Source: Parabacteroides faecis
Lineage (GTDB): Bacteria > Bacteroidota > Bacteroidia > Bacteroidales > Tannerellaceae
Direction: 5' to 3'
DNA length: 64,000 nucleotides
Assembly: GCF_014647375.1 (NCBI RefSeq)
Contig: NZ_BMPB01000012.1
Coordinates: forward strand, 62,001-126,000
Made by a program: the position numbers and the translations under genes. Of the stretch, positions 18,175 through 28,850 are shown piece after piece. Numbering within the stretch: the stretch's first letter is position 1; every line of letters starts with the position of its first letter. The notes under the pieces were generated by a model. It ran no database searches and was not told where the DNA came from. It saw only the letters and a list, made by a program, of their open reading frames with translations.

Positions 18175-20238
18175 ATGGGAAATATATATATAAGACTAGT
18201 ATTAGTTGTAGCGGGGATCTTCCTAGGGCTTGTGCGCAGTCAGGCAGAAACGGTGACAGATTCCCAATATGTTTCTGTTCGCGACAGCCTTTTGTCCTTA
18301 CTGAATGAGACTTCAGATACAGGGGTTAAACTGGAAGCCTTGACTAAATTGGCCCAGCTGAACTGGAATACATCGGAAGGCTGTGAAAATCTGAAGCAAA
18401 TGGCTTCCATTGCCGGGGAGACTGATTCGATCAAAGAGTATTATTGGGCAGCCATGCAGTTGGGACGTTACTATTGTAACAAAAGAAAGCTGGATAGCCT
18501 GCAGCTTTGGGCGCATCTGGTCGATTCCGTTGCTACTGCACGTCAGGAGGTCCCGGATGCTGTATTTGAGTTTCTGAACTGTTACTGCCGTTATTATCTG
18601 ATAGGGGAGAATTATGAGCTGGCGATGAATGAAGCCGTGCGGCTCCAGCTTTTATCGGAAGAAACGGGTAACCAGAAAGGACTTATCTCCAGTAATGAAT
18701 ACATGGGATTGATCTATCTGTTGATCGGACGTGACAGCGATGCTGTCGTGGCTTTCGAGAAAGGTGTCGATTTACTGAAACAGAAAGGCGATTCACCGGA
18801 TTATCAGCTTCAGATCATTCCCTATTTATTGATCTCTTATCAACGGTTGGGGAAATTAGAACAGTTGAATGAAACGCTCGATTATGCAATAGGCCTGCTG
18901 AAGGATATGGAAAAGCAGGACTCTCTCCGTTGGATGAATTATCCTTTCAAAAGTAAATACTGTGTGCTGTACGCAAATTACCTGAACCTGTATGTCGCAA
19001 GAAATGACATGGAGCGTGCCCGCGAAGCATTGGATAAAGCTGCCTATTATTTTGTTGAAAATTGTGGTAATGATGTGGAGTCTGTTTATTTTCTGGCACG
19101 TGCCCGTTATTATTTCCATATAAAAGAGTATCCGAAGGCGCTTGGAGAGATCGAGCGCACGCTGGAAACGGATTATTCGGTGGAGGTATTGAAATTGAAA
19201 ATCGAAATACAGGAAGCGACCGGAATGAGAGATGCTGCGTTGAAGACCCATGATGAGTTGCTGACATTTATGGAACAGAGCATTATCTCGGCATATACGC
19301 GACAGATCAGCCAACTTCGTTCCATCCACGATCTGAATGAAAAGAATATACAGAAGAAAGAACTGGAATACCAGAAAGAGAGTCTGGAACATAAGCAGGA
19401 TCAGTTAAAAGTATTGGTCATCTTATTATTGGTCCTGGTCTTTTTGCTGTATTTGCTGTTTTGCTATGCCTACCGTACGTCCCGTTTGAAGAATGTACTC
19501 CAAAAAGAACGTGAGGCACTGATCGAAACCACCAGAAAACTACGTGTGGCCAAGGAAGAGGCAGAAGAATCCAGCCGGATGAAAGCCGCTTTTGTAGCCA
19601 ATATCAGTCATGAGATACGGACACCGTTGAATGCCATAGTCGGTTTTTCCGGATTACTGGAAGATGCAGACGAAGAGGAACGGAAAGAGTTTATCCATAT
19701 CATTAATAACAGTTCCGATCTGCTGCTCAACCTGGTGAGTGACGTACTCGATCTGTCACGGCTCGACTCGAGTAATTTTAAACTGACCCTTGCTGATTGT
19801 AATGTATATGATTGTTGCCGGAAGGTGCAGGAAAGCATACAGCCCAGGATACAACCGGGCGTTGACCTGACCCTGACATTTTCGGATAAAGACTTCGTTA
19901 TGAAGACGGACGGTTTACGGGTGCAGCAATTGCTGCTGAACTTACTTAGCAATGCGGCTAAGTTTACGGAACAGGGGGAAATAAATCTGGATTATAGAGT
20001 AGACCGGGAAGGAAAACGGATTGTCTTTTCTGTTACGGATACGGGATCCGGCATTCCTCCGGAAAAGCAGGAAAGTATTTTCAACCGGTTTGAAAAGATC
20101 GATGAATTCAAGCAGGGTACCGGTTTGGGATTACCGATCTGTCGTGTGATTGCCGATCGTCTGAACGGAACCCTTACCCTCGATGCGGCTTATGCCCGGG
20201 GAGCACGTTTTATATTTGTGCATCCCTTTGTCGAATAA
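18175..20238 (+). CDS. TPR-containing sensor histidine kinase
   Basis: A 687-residue protein with a signal peptide (about 1-24), a periplasmic region of tetratricopeptide-like helices (about 40-380), a coiled coil, one membrane helix (about 412-432) and a cytoplasmic kinase. The dimerisation box has the phospho-His in [14 protein letters not shown] (about residue 479). The ATPase part shows the N box [12 protein letters not shown]1 [11 protein letters not shown] and G2 [10 protein letters not shown]. No receiver domain and no response regulator gene are adjacent, so its partner lies elsewhere. The signal sensed is unknown. Confidence 0.9.
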   Translation: MGNIYIRLVLVVAGIFLGLVRSQAETVTDSQYVSVRDSLLSLLNETSDTGVKLEALTKLAQLNWNTSEGCENLKQMASIAGETDSIKEYYWAAMQLGRYYCNKRKLDSLQLWAHLVDSVATARQEVPDAVFEFLNCYCRYYLIGENYELAMNEAVRLQLLSEETGNQKGLISSNEYMGLIYLLIGRDSDAVVAFEKGVDLLKQKGDSPDYQLQIIPYLLISYQRLGKLEQLNETLDYAIGLLKDMEKQDSLRWMNYPFKSKYCVLYANYLNLYVARNDMERAREALDKAAYYFVENCGNDVESVYFLARARYYFHIKEYPKALGEIERTLETDYSVEVLKLKIEIQEATGMRDAALKTHDELLTFMEQSIISAYTRQISQLRSIHDLNEKNIQKKELEYQKESLEHKQDQLKVLVILLLVLVFLLYLLFCYAYRTSRLKNVLQKEREALIETTRKLRVAKEEAEESSRMKAAFVANISHEIRTPLNAIVGFSGLLEDADEEERKEFIHIINNSSDLLLNLVSDVLDLSRLDSSNFKLTLADCNVYDCCRKVQESIQPRIQPGVDLTLTFSDKDFVMKTDGLRVQQLLLNLLSNAAKFTEQGEINLDYRVDREGKRIVFSVTDTGSGIPPEKQESIFNRFEKIDEFKQGTGLGLPICRVIADRLNGTLTLDAAYARGARFIFVHPFVE

Positions 20239-20249
20239 CCGCTATTTTC

Positions 20250-20257
20250 TATCTTTG
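20250..20257 (+). promoter_or_regulatory. Candidate -7 element very close to the DUF3810 start
   Basis: TATCTTTG ends only five bases before the ATG at 20263. If used, the transcript would begin at or near the start codon. It may instead be a chance match. Confidence 0.3.
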
Positions 20258-20262
20258 CCTGT

Positions 20263-21315
20263 ATGATGAAAGGAATAGATTGGATTAAAAAGATACGCAT
20301 ACGCTGGGTGGTCCTGGTTGTTTGTCTGGCTTTTGTCTGGACTGTGATGGCTTTACCGGCATGGGGCGAATGGTATGCCCGTAGAATTTATCCGTTCTTT
20401 TCGATCGTATTATCACGTGTCTCTTCCTTTTTCCCTTTTTCTGTCGGTGATTGTTTTATTTACGGGAGCATTGCCGGGCTGGTCGTTTATCTGATATATG
20501 CGATCGCAAAACGCCGTTCGTGGAAAAAAACAGTCGGGCGTATGGCGGAATACCTGCTGTGGGTATATGTCTGGTTCTATATGGTCTGGGGACTGAATTA
20601 TTTCCGGGAGAACTTTTTTGTCAGGACACAGATTCCTTATGTCGATTATTCGGAAGATGATTTCCGCTCTTTTCTCTCGGCCTATACCGACTCGTTGAAC
20701 GCTTCTTTTACACCGGTCGAGAAGATCGATCATGCCGTCGTTGCCGAAGAGGTGAAGAATGGCTATCAGGAAATAGCCGGGCGTTTCGGGCTGGTTCCTC
20801 CTGCCGCTTATCTTCATCCGAAACCGATGCTGATCCCGTCTTTAATGAGCGGTGTCGGCGTATTGGGATATATAGGGCCTTTCTTTACAGAATATAATCT
20901 GAATCCGGACCTGCTTCCGGTCCAGTATCCTTTCACATATGCACATGAAATGGCGCATGTGCTGGGAATCTCCAGTGAAGCCGAGGCGAACCTTTATGGC
21001 TTTTTGGTTTGTTCGCGTTCCGAAGTGCCGGAGATACGTTTTTCTGCCTATTTCGCTTTGTTACCTTACGTACTGGGAAATGTGTATCAGTTATTACCGG
21101 AAGAAGAGTTTGAGCAGTGGAAAGAAACGATATCACCTGAAATAAAAAAGGCATATAATGATAAGGTGGCTTATTGGCAGGGGGTGTATAGTCCGGTGAT
21201 CGGCGATATTCAGGATACGCTTTATAACTGGTTCCTGAAAAGCAATAACATCCCCTCCGGCCGTAAAAATTATTCGGAAGTGATAGCACTCCTGATGGCA
21301 CTTAATACAAAATAA
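20263..21315 (+). CDS. DUF3810 membrane protein with HExxH motif
   Basis: A 350-residue protein matching the DUF3810 pattern. Three N-terminal membrane helices (about 15-35, 60-82, 90-108) are followed by a soluble domain. It contains HEMAH at residues 228-232 in TYAHEMAHVLGISSEAEANLYGF. HExxH followed by a downstream Glu is the zinc site of gluzincin-like peptidases, so a membrane-bound metalloprotease is plausible, but activity is not established as far as I know. It follows the histidine kinase by 24 bases. Confidence 0.82.
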   Translation: MMKGIDWIKKIRIRWVVLVVCLAFVWTVMALPAWGEWYARRIYPFFSIVLSRVSSFFPFSVGDCFIYGSIAGLVVYLIYAIAKRRSWKKTVGRMAEYLLWVYVWFYMVWGLNYFRENFFVRTQIPYVDYSEDDFRSFLSAYTDSLNASFTPVEKIDHAVVAEEVKNGYQEIAGRFGLVPPAAYLHPKPMLIPSLMSGVGVLGYIGPFFTEYNLNPDLLPVQYPFTYAHEMAHVLGISSEAEANLYGFLVCSRSEVPEIRFSAYFALLPYVLGNVYQLLPEEEFEQWKETISPEIKKAYNDKVAYWQGVYSPVIGDIQDTLYNWFLKSNNIPSGRKNYSEVIALLMALNTK

Positions 21316-21333
21316 TCCGCTACATTTGTAACG

Positions 21334-21924
21334 TTATGAAATCAGGTTTCTGGGAAACAGTAACAAGATTAATGGTAAATAATCTTTCAGAGTGATTCGT
21401 AACTGTTTTAAGGCTTGCTGGATTCGGTAATTCACCGTTTGGGTGGAAACCTGCAGGATCTCGGCAATTTCCTTGTAGCTTTTATTTTGAAAACGATGCA
21501 TCACAAATGCTTCCCGGTAGCTGGCCGGTAAGGCATGTATAGCCTGGCTGATCTGTTTTTTCAGTTCTTCCGCCTGATAGAAATCGATATCCTGCAACAT
21601 CTCCAGCATATATTCATAATAACGTGTCTCTGCCCGCAGTTGCGACTGTTGGCGGGTGAGTTGGTTGAGACTTCTGTGATAGACTGTTTTATACAGATAT
21701 TGACTGAAGGAGGTATTGAATATTTGCATTTCCCGATTTTCCCATAACCATAACATGACGTCCTGCACGATCTCTTCCGCATCTTCCATACTGACAAACC
21801 GGTTTGCATATGTACATAACATCGGATAGTATCTTCTGAATAAGGTACCATAGGCTTTTTTATCTCCACGTTGCATGGCTGATAACAGAAGTGAGTCTTC
21901 TATCGCTTGTGAGGTGTTTTTCAT
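21334..21924 (-). CDS. RNA polymerase ECF sigma factor (FecR-partnered)
   Basis: A 196-residue ECF sigma factor of the large Bacteroidetes group paired with FecR anti-sigmas. Region 2 is about 22-88 (AYGTLFRRYYPMLCTYA, DAEEIVQDVMLWLWENR). Region 4 is about 128-178, with FQNKSYKEIAEILQVSTQTVNYRI. The frame is open further upstream, but the ATG at 21924 places region 2 normally and follows a -7 box at 21944-21951. It is divergent from the fecR-susC-susD genes and probably activates them when released. Confidence 0.9.
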   Translation of the reverse strand: MKNTSQAIEDSLLLSAMQRGDKKAYGTLFRRYYPMLCTYANRFVSMEDAEEIVQDVMLWLWENREMQIFNTSFSQYLYKTVYHRSLNQLTRQQSQLRAETRYYEYMLEMLQDIDFYQAEELKKQISQAIHALPASYREAFVMHRFQNKSYKEIAEILQVSTQTVNYRIQQALKQLRITLKDYLPLILLLFPRNLIS

Positions 21925-21943
21925 ACTATTTTCTCCTTGGTCA

Positions 21944-21951
21944 CAAAGATA
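21944..21951 (-). promoter_or_regulatory. Candidate promoter -7 element of the ECF sigma gene
   Basis: Reads TATCTTTG on the minus strand, 19 bases upstream of the chosen sigma start. Confidence 0.45.
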
Positions 21952-22052
21952 GTTTTTTTGTTGTAGAAAAAAAATATCAAAAAAAAGTGAGTATCCGTTT
22001 AGTAATCTGTCGGAGTTCCCTTGTCTAATATATAAAAGGGATAAAAGTGCAG

Positions 22053-23069
22053 ATGGAAACATTGAATATAGATCAGATAGAGGAGCTCCTTCCCCGGTAT
22101 TGTTCCGGTGAGGCAACGATAGAGGAATGTCGGATGGTGGAAGAGTGGATCGGGCAGTCGGAAGATAATTACCGGATTGTCAAACAAATCTATGCCATCG
22201 ACCAGGTGATGGGTACGGCACAGATGGAATCGAAGGTGAATACAGAGAAAGCCCTGGCTTCCGTAAACCGTAAAATGAGTAAGGAACGTCCGCAGGTGGC
22301 CTGGTTTACCTGGGTACAACGGGTGGCCGCTATTCTTTTTCTCCCTCTTCTGATTACTTTGGCTATCCAGAATTTTACACCCCGTACGGAAATAGCCCGG
22401 ATGATCGAGATAAAAACAAATCCGGGAATGACGACCACTGTCGATCTTCCGGACGGATCAAAGGTCTACCTTAATTCGGAATCTTCTTTGACCTATCCTT
22501 CTTTTTTCAGTGAAGACGAAAGAAACGTACAGTTGAAGGGAGAAGCCTTCTTTGAAGTACAGAAAGATCCTGAACATCGTTTTGTCGTTTCAGGTCCTCA
22601 TTTTACTCAGATTGAAGTATTGGGAACATCCTTTAATGTAGAAGCATTTGAAAGAGACTCGTTTATATCTACCACTTTGGTAGAGGGGAAAGTCCGCTTT
22701 GCCTATCAGAAGAATCAGCAGCTTGCCACGATGGTAATGAAACCCGGACAAAAGCTAATGTATAATACCATTTCTTCTCAGGTAAAACTGATCGAAACGA
22801 CGGGAGAAGCTGAGATTGCCTGGAAAGACGGAAAGATTGTTTTCCTGGCAACTCCACTGCCGGAAGCATTGAGAATATTGGAGAAACGGTTTAATGTGAG
22901 TTTCGTATTATCGAATGACCGCCTTCGTAAAGAAGCATTTAACGGAGCTTTTACTAATCAGAGGCTGGAACGTATATTGGAAATCTTTAAAATATCATCG
23001 AATATTAAGTGGCGCTATATGGATACGCAGAATACAACAAATGAAAAAACGAGAATAGAAATCTATTAA
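22053..23069 (+). CDS. FecR-family anti-sigma factor
   Basis: A 338-residue protein starting at the ATG at 22053; a GTG at 22047 is an alternative. The N-terminal cytoplasmic helices (about 1-85) would hold the sigma factor. One membrane helix lies near 88-106 (VAAILFLPLLITLAI). The periplasmic part has a FecR domain (TVDLPDGSKVYLNSESSLTY, VQLKGEAFFEV, VLGTSFNVEAF) and a C-terminal DUF4974-like/STN domain (LPEALRILEKRFNVSF). It would read the state of the SusC receptor next to it and release the divergent sigma factor. Confidence 0.92.
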   Translation: METLNIDQIEELLPRYCSGEATIEECRMVEEWIGQSEDNYRIVKQIYAIDQVMGTAQMESKVNTEKALASVNRKMSKERPQVAWFTWVQRVAAILFLPLLITLAIQNFTPRTEIARMIEIKTNPGMTTTVDLPDGSKVYLNSESSLTYPSFFSEDERNVQLKGEAFFEVQKDPEHRFVVSGPHFTQIEVLGTSFNVEAFERDSFISTTLVEGKVRFAYQKNQQLATMVMKPGQKLMYNTISSQVKLIETTGEAEIAWKDGKIVFLATPLPEALRILEKRFNVSFVLSNDRLRKEAFNGAFTNQRLERILEIFKISSNIKWRYMDTQNTTNEKTRIEIY

Positions 23070-23109
23070 ATTGAAAAGATTATGAAAAACAGGCCTCCTT
23101 AAAGAAAAA

Positions 23110-23143
23110 CATCCGGAGTGATATTGGCGTATTACTCCGGATG
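23110..23143 (+). terminator. Hairpin between fecR and susC
   Basis: CATCCGGAGT (23110-23119) pairs perfectly with ACTCCGGATG (23134-23143) around a 14-base loop. No T-run follows, so this may be a pausing, processing or partial termination site that sets susC apart from fecR. Confidence 0.5.
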
Positions 23144-23221
23144 GAAAATAGTTAATTTAAAACGCTTGTTTGGCGACAAGCAGTTATAAATCATTTTTAT
23201 TAATTAGATCAGTACAAAGTT

Positions 23222-26200
23222 ATGCAAAAACATTTTAATACCCAACAGTTGTGGGTACCGGAGTTTCTTTGGTTTATCTTAAATAAAATACCGAGAGTCA
23301 TGAAGTTATCTATCTTCTTACTTGTATGTTCTATCAGTTTAGTGCAAGCGACGAACAGTTATGCTCAAAAAGCGACTGTAAATCTGGAAATGCGAAATCA
23401 AACAGTCAAAGAAGTTCTGGATGAAATAGAAAATCAGTCGGAGTTCTCTTTCTTTTTCAATATTCGACATGTCGATTTGCAGCGAAAAGTATCAGTTGTT
23501 ACTAAGAAAAGCGACATATTTAAAGTGTTGGATACTATTTTTTCTGGTACGAATGTACATTATTCTGTGTTAGATAAAAAGATTATTTTGTCGACGGAGG
23601 CTCACACTCCGGTTGTCCAGCAAAATGGTGAAAAGAGAAAAGTAACAGGGGTTGTTAAAGACGCCAATGGAGAGCCTATTATTGGGGCGAATGTTATTGA
23701 GAAAAGTACGGCGGATGGAACAGTAAATGGAGCAGTGACGGATATAGATGGAAAATACAGTATTGAAGTTGGAAAGAATGCTATATTACAATTTTCGTAT
23801 ATAGGCTACAACCAGAAAGAATTGTCGGTTGGGGATCAAACTGCCATAGATGTGTTGCTGGTAGAAAATTCACAGGCTCTGGATGAGGTTGTGATAGTAG
23901 GCTTTGGTACACAGAAAAAGGTGAATCTGACAGGCGCTGTTGGGATGGCTACCTCTAAAGAATTGGAAGCTCGTCCTGTAGCTAATGCAGTGTTGGCTTT
24001 ACAAGGTGTTATTCCGGGACTAAATATATCCAATAGTGGAAATGGTGGAGAACTGAATGCGACTAAATCTATAAATATCCGTGGTACAGGAACTGTGGGA
24101 CAGGATGCAAATGGAAATTCATTTACTAACGGAAGTCCATTGATTTTAATAGATGGTATGGAAGGGGATATTAATATGTTGAATCCTCAGGATATAGAAA
24201 ATATATCTGTACTGAAAGATGCAGCATCTTCTTCTATTTATGGAGCGCGTGCTCCTTTCGGTGTGGTTCTGATAACTACTAAAACTGGAAAATTAGGACG
24301 TGCACAGATCAACTATAATGGAAATGTACGTTTCCAGACACCTATAAAAATGCCGGAAATGGCAAACTCATGGGAGTTTGTGAATATGTTTAATGATGCC
24401 CAGTTTAACCTGAATGGTAATAATTTGTTCGATGCTGGTTATATGCAGCAGGTAAAAGATTATATGGATGGTAAAACTGATGATTATATTTGGGGTGAAG
24501 GTTCTGGTGGTAAATGGAATTATGATTATACAACCGCCAATGTGGATTGGCTGAAAGAATATTACCGGAGTATGTCCCCATCTCATGAACATAATATCAG
24601 TGCTAGCGGGGGAACGGATAAGATATCTTATTATTTATCAGGTAACTATATGGGACAAGAAGGGTTTATGCGTTATGGTACAGATGATTATAATCGATAT
24701 ACTCTGACGGGGAAATTCTCAGGACAGCTGACAAAAATGCTAAAGGTGGATTATATGAGTCGTTATGTACGTACGGATTATTCACGTCCAACGGTAATGG
24801 ATGATACTTTATATAACAATTTGCTTCGCCGTAGTCGTCCGACACGTCCGTATTATGATCCGAATGGATACCTTATGGCTGATATTAATTATGTAGCAGC
24901 ATTTGAGGATGGTGGACGTTATAAAGAACAGAAAGATGCTTTGGTTCAACAATTCAAAGTCACTCTTACACCTTTGAAGAATTGGAATATTATCGGTGAA
25001 ATGAATATTAAGATAGATAATAACTGGATCCATGAAGATGCTCTTGTTATTTATTCTCATTATGCGGATAATCCTGATAATACGTATATTCCTTCTACTT
25101 CTCCTGTTCTGAAAGATAAGGTAGGAGAGTATGCACGCAGACAGACGTATTTGAATCCGACTCTTTTTTCGAACTATAATTTCTCGATCAAGAAGCATAA
25201 CATCGGTTTAATGGCCGGTTTTCAGGCAGAACAAGTAAAATATCGTACGATGGATGGTTATCGTACCGGATTAGTCGTTTCTGATCTACCGGTATTGGAT
25301 CTGACAACTAACCGTGAAGATTATATGCTGGGAGGCTATTATCAAAACTGGTCGTCTGCCGGTTTCTTCGGTAGGATCAACTATGACTATGATGGTAAAT
25401 ATTTGCTTGAAATGAATATGCGGTATGATGGTTCTTCACGTTTTAGAAGAGATAGCCGTTGGGTTTTTACACCTTCATTCTCGGTAGGTTGGAATATGGC
25501 TCGTGAAGATTTTTGGGGTAAACTGGCTGACTATGTAGAGACGTTTAAGCTCAGGGGCTCTTATGGACAGTTGGCAAATCAAAATACAACCAATTGGTAT
25601 CCTACTTATCAAAAATTGTTGACTGGAACCAGTGATGGTAGCTGGTTGCAAAATGGAGCGAAACCTAATACGGCTTCAGCTCCGGGATTAGTATCCTCTA
25701 CATTGACATGGGAAAGAATTAAGAATACAAACATAGGTTTGGACTTCGGTGCTTTTAGAAATCGTTTGACCGGATCGTTTGATTATTTCTGGCGTAAAAA
25801 CTCCAACATGGTTGGTCCGGGTATGGAGTTGCCGGCTATACTGGGTACGGCTGTTCCAATTACAAATAACTGTGACTTAACTACTTTTGGTTGGGAACTG
25901 CAATTGGGATGGCGTGATAAGGTAGGTCAGGTGAATTATGGTGTAAAATTGAATATCTCAGACTCTCAGACTCGTATTGATAGATATGCAAATCCGACAA
26001 ACTCCTTGAGTACTTATATTGCGGGTGAACTGGATGGTAATATTTACGGATATGAAACAATCGGTGTTGCCCGGACCCAGGCAGATATGGATGCACATCT
26101 GGCAACATTGCCGAATGGAGGCCAGACCGCGTTAGGCTCAAAATGGGAAGCTGGTGATATTATGTATGCTGATTTGAACGGGGATGGTAAAATTAATACG

Positions 26201-26773
26201 GGAAGTAATACTTTAAATGATATGGGGGACCTGAAAAAGATAGGTAATAAGACTCCCCGTTATTTGACCGGTATAACATTAGATGCCCAGTGGAAAGGTT
26301 TCGATTTCTCCATGTTTTGGCAAGGTGTTTTGAAACGCGATTTTGATCCGGGAGAAGGCAGTTATGTTTTTTGGGGACCTACTTCTGGTGGCGAATGGTT
26401 TTCCGGATTCTTAAAACAACATGTAGATTATTTCCGTCCTGAAGATACGAATTCCGGATTAGGGGCAAATGTGGATGCCTATTATCCGCGTGCCTTGTTC
26501 AGTGGCAAAAATCAGAAAGCGCAAACCCGTTATTTGCAGAATGCAGCTTATATGCGACTAAAAAATTTGCAGATAGGTTATACTTTGCCTATGCAGATTG
26601 TAAATAAAATCGGTTTACAGAACTTACGTATATACGTCTCAGGAGAAAATTTGTTAACGATCACAGGGCTGAGTGACACAATGGATCCTGAAACGGCTGG
26701 TATCGGAAAGCGGGGTGGTACGGTATATCCGTTATCACGAACTTATTCTTTAGGTTTAAGTGTTAACTTTTAA
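23222..26773 (+). CDS. SusC/RagA-family TonB-linked outer-membrane transporter with STN domain
   Basis: An 1183-residue protein. An N-terminal extension precedes the signal peptide, which begins near Met27 (MKLSIFLLVCSISLVQ). Next come an STN (secretin/TonB N-terminal) domain (about 50-125), the carboxypeptidase-regulatory-like domain (VTGVVKDANGEPIIGANV, about 140-215), a plug with the SusC motif LKDAASSSIYGARAPFGV, and the barrel ending in LGLSVNF with terminal Phe. It takes up oligosaccharides with its SusD partner. The STN domain fits signalling to the FecR/ECF pair upstream. An alternative start is 23300. Confidence 0.95.
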   Translation: MQKHFNTQQLWVPEFLWFILNKIPRVMKLSIFLLVCSISLVQATNSYAQKATVNLEMRNQTVKEVLDEIENQSEFSFFFNIRHVDLQRKVSVVTKKSDIFKVLDTIFSGTNVHYSVLDKKIILSTEAHTPVVQQNGEKRKVTGVVKDANGEPIIGANVIEKSTADGTVNGAVTDIDGKYSIEVGKNAILQFSYIGYNQKELSVGDQTAIDVLLVENSQALDEVVIVGFGTQKKVNLTGAVGMATSKELEARPVANAVLALQGVIPGLNISNSGNGGELNATKSINIRGTGTVGQDANGNSFTNGSPLILIDGMEGDINMLNPQDIENISVLKDAASSSIYGARAPFGVVLITTKTGKLGRAQINYNGNVRFQTPIKMPEMANSWEFVNMFNDAQFNLNGNNLFDAGYMQQVKDYMDGKTDDYIWGEGSGGKWNYDYTTANVDWLKEYYRSMSPSHEHNISASGGTDKISYYLSGNYMGQEGFMRYGTDDYNRYTLTGKFSGQLTKMLKVDYMSRYVRTDYSRPTVMDDTLYNNLLRRSRPTRPYYDPNGYLMADINYVAAFEDGGRYKEQKDALVQQFKVTLTPLKNWNIIGEMNIKIDNNWIHEDALVIYSHYADNPDNTYIPSTSPVLKDKVGEYARRQTYLNPTLFSNYNFSIKKHNIGLMAGFQAEQVKYRTMDGYRTGLVVSDLPVLDLTTNREDYMLGGYYQNWSSAGFFGRINYDYDGKYLLEMNMRYDGSSRFRRDSRWVFTPSFSVGWNMAREDFWGKLADYVETFKLRGSYGQLANQNTTNWYPTYQKLLTGTSDGSWLQNGAKPNTASAPGLVSSTLTWERIKNTNIGLDFGAFRNRLTGSFDYFWRKNSNMVGPGMELPAILGTAVPITNNCDLTTFGWELQLGWRDKVGQVNYGVKLNISDSQTRIDRYANPTNSLSTYIAGELDGNIYGYETIGVARTQADMDAHLATLPNGGQTALGSKWEAGDIMYADLNGDGKINTGSNTLNDMGDLKKIGNKTPRYLTGITLDAQWKGFDFSMFWQGVLKRDFDPGEGSYVFWGPTSGGEWFSGFLKQHVDYFRPEDTNSGLGANVDAYYPRALFSGKNQKAQTRYLQNAAYMRLKNLQIGYTLPMQIVNKIGLQNLRIYVSGENLLTITGLSDTMDPETAGIGKRGGTVYPLSRTYSLGLSVNF

Positions 26774-26785
26774 AATATAGAATTT

Positions 26786-28768
26786 ATGAAACGTACATAT
26801 ATTAAAATTGTAAATGCATTGTTGTGTGGTTTCTTCTTATTTTCCTTGGGGGCATGTAATGCGTTTTTGGATGAAGAACCTTTATCTTTTGTCAATCCTG
26901 AAAATTATCTGAAGTCGGAAGAGCAATTGCTCGCTTATGTCGATAAATATTATGCGGATTTTATCTCTAGTAATACGCATGAAGATGATGACGCAACAGA
27001 TAATCAAAAAGGAACTAATGAGCGTTATATGAAAGATACCTGGACTGTGGCTCAGAAAGAAAAAGACGATGGTAGCGGTGACTGGGATTTTACTAAAATT
27101 TATGCGATGAATTATTATCTTCAAACAGTTGTTCCCCGTTATGAAGAAGGTAATATCTCCGGTAATGATGTAAATATTAAACAATATATAGGAGAGGGAT
27201 ATTTCCTGCGTGCATTGGATTATTTTAAACGCCTGCAAAAGTTAGGAGATTTTCCCATTCTGAAGACAACATTGGAGGATGATTTGGCTATATTGACGGA
27301 AGCCTCTAAACGTAGTCCGCGTAATGAAGTCGCTCGCTTTATATTGGATGATTTGGATAAAGCTATTTCATTGATGACCAATGCACCGGCTAAAACACGT
27401 ATTACGAAAAATGCAGCATTGGTATTAAAGTCGAGAGTTGCATTGTTTGAAGCGACCTGGGAGAAGTATCATGCAAACACCGCTTTAGTCCCAAATGGAC
27501 CAGGCTGGCCCGGTGCAGAAAAAGACTATAATGCGAACTATCAATATCCCAGTGGAAGTCCGGAAAATGAAGTCGCATGGTTTCTTGATCAGGCTATAGA
27601 TGCAGCATCACAGGTGGCTGACGCTATTCAGTTGGTAGATAATAACCAGATTATTCGTGATGATGTCAGAAAATCTAAGAATCCGTATTATGATATGTTT
27701 GCCAGTCATGATCCCAGTGGATATGATGAAGTTATATTATGTCGGCTTTATAGTTTTGCCTTGGGAAATGCCAGTAATTTTAACCACGTATTGTATCATG
27801 GAGGAAATACAGGGTTCACTCATCAATTTGAACAGGTTTTTCTAATGAATAACGGTTTGCCGGTATATGCAGCAGGAAATGATTATAAGGGAGATGACTA
27901 CATCTCGGATACAAAGCAGGGTCGCGATTGGCGTTGGAGATTGTTTATGAAAGCTCCGGATGAAATAAAGGCTGTAGATAATATCGCTGTTCCCGAACGT
28001 TTCCCTGTTATCCCTCGTTTGTATATGACAGATACGAAAATGTCGACAGCGACAGGTTATATTGAAGGTAAAGGCTATTCTTTAGATTATAATGATCAGA
28101 TGATGGGGCAGGATCAGACTGCATTTGTTGTTTATCGTGCAGCTGAAGCTTATCTGAATTATATGGAAGCATCTTATTTAAAGAACGGCAATATAGACGC
28201 TAAAGCGGCATCTTATTGGCAGGCTTTGAGAAATCGTGCCGGTGTCGATCCTGATTTTCAGAAAACAATCAAGGCTACGGATATGGCAAAAGAAGCATTG
28301 AACGATTGGGGAGCTTATTCGGCTGGCCAACTGGTAGATGCAACGTTATATAATATTCGTCGTGAAAGACGTTGTGAATTTATCGGTGAAGGACTTCGTT
28401 ATATGGATGTATGTCGTTGGAGGGCAATGGATCAGTTGAATGGATTTCAGCAGGAAGGTGCTAAGATTTTCGGTCCGATGGAGTCGATATTCGTTGATGA
28501 TTCGGGTAATAGCCTTTTGGTATATGATCAGGCGGACCAGACTAAAAACAATGTATCATCTCCATCATTGAGCGATCATTTGCGTCTGAATCAAAAGAGT
28601 ACAACGAATCAGTATTATAAAGGCTTCTATTTTTATGAAGCCCATTATTTAAGTCCGATCGCTGTGCAACACTTTCTAATTACATCTCCGGATGGAAAGA
28701 CTGTATCTGAATCTCCTATTTATCAGAATCCGGGCTGGCCTATTGAAGCTGGTGCTACCTGTAAGTAA
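26786..28768 (+). CDS. RagB/SusD-family outer-membrane lipoprotein
   Basis: A 660-residue lipoprotein with a lipobox (SLGA then Cys24) and CNAFLDEEP after cleavage. It carries TPR-like helices (EGYFLRALDYFKRLQKLGDFP) and the family's C-terminal signature with RRERRCEFIGEGLRYMDVCRWRAMD. SusD proteins cap the SusC pore and bind glycans at the cell surface. It starts 12 bases after susC and ends in a strong terminator, so the pair is one unit. The glycan is unknown, although the adjacent GH76 gene points to alpha-mannan. Confidence 0.95.
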   Translation: MKRTYIKIVNALLCGFFLFSLGACNAFLDEEPLSFVNPENYLKSEEQLLAYVDKYYADFISSNTHEDDDATDNQKGTNERYMKDTWTVAQKEKDDGSGDWDFTKIYAMNYYLQTVVPRYEEGNISGNDVNIKQYIGEGYFLRALDYFKRLQKLGDFPILKTTLEDDLAILTEASKRSPRNEVARFILDDLDKAISLMTNAPAKTRITKNAALVLKSRVALFEATWEKYHANTALVPNGPGWPGAEKDYNANYQYPSGSPENEVAWFLDQAIDAASQVADAIQLVDNNQIIRDDVRKSKNPYYDMFASHDPSGYDEVILCRLYSFALGNASNFNHVLYHGGNTGFTHQFEQVFLMNNGLPVYAAGNDYKGDDYISDTKQGRDWRWRLFMKAPDEIKAVDNIAVPERFPVIPRLYMTDTKMSTATGYIEGKGYSLDYNDQMMGQDQTAFVVYRAAEAYLNYMEASYLKNGNIDAKAASYWQALRNRAGVDPDFQKTIKATDMAKEALNDWGAYSAGQLVDATLYNIRRERRCEFIGEGLRYMDVCRWRAMDQLNGFQQEGAKIFGPMESIFVDDSGNSLLVYDQADQTKNNVSSPSLSDHLRLNQKSTTNQYYKGFYFYEAHYLSPIAVQHFLITSPDGKTVSESPIYQNPGWPIEAGATCK

Positions 28769-28793
28769 TCCAGGGTACTGATTTATATGATAT

Positions 28794-28850
28794 AACAGAC
28801 CTTACCGGATATAACACAAAATTATATCCGGTAAGGTCTGTTGTTTGATT
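28794..28850 (+). terminator. Strong terminator after susD
   Basis: A perfect 21-base inverted repeat (28794-28814 with 28822-28842) with a seven-base loop, followed by a T-rich tail. It is the longest perfect hairpin in the window. Confidence 0.85.
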
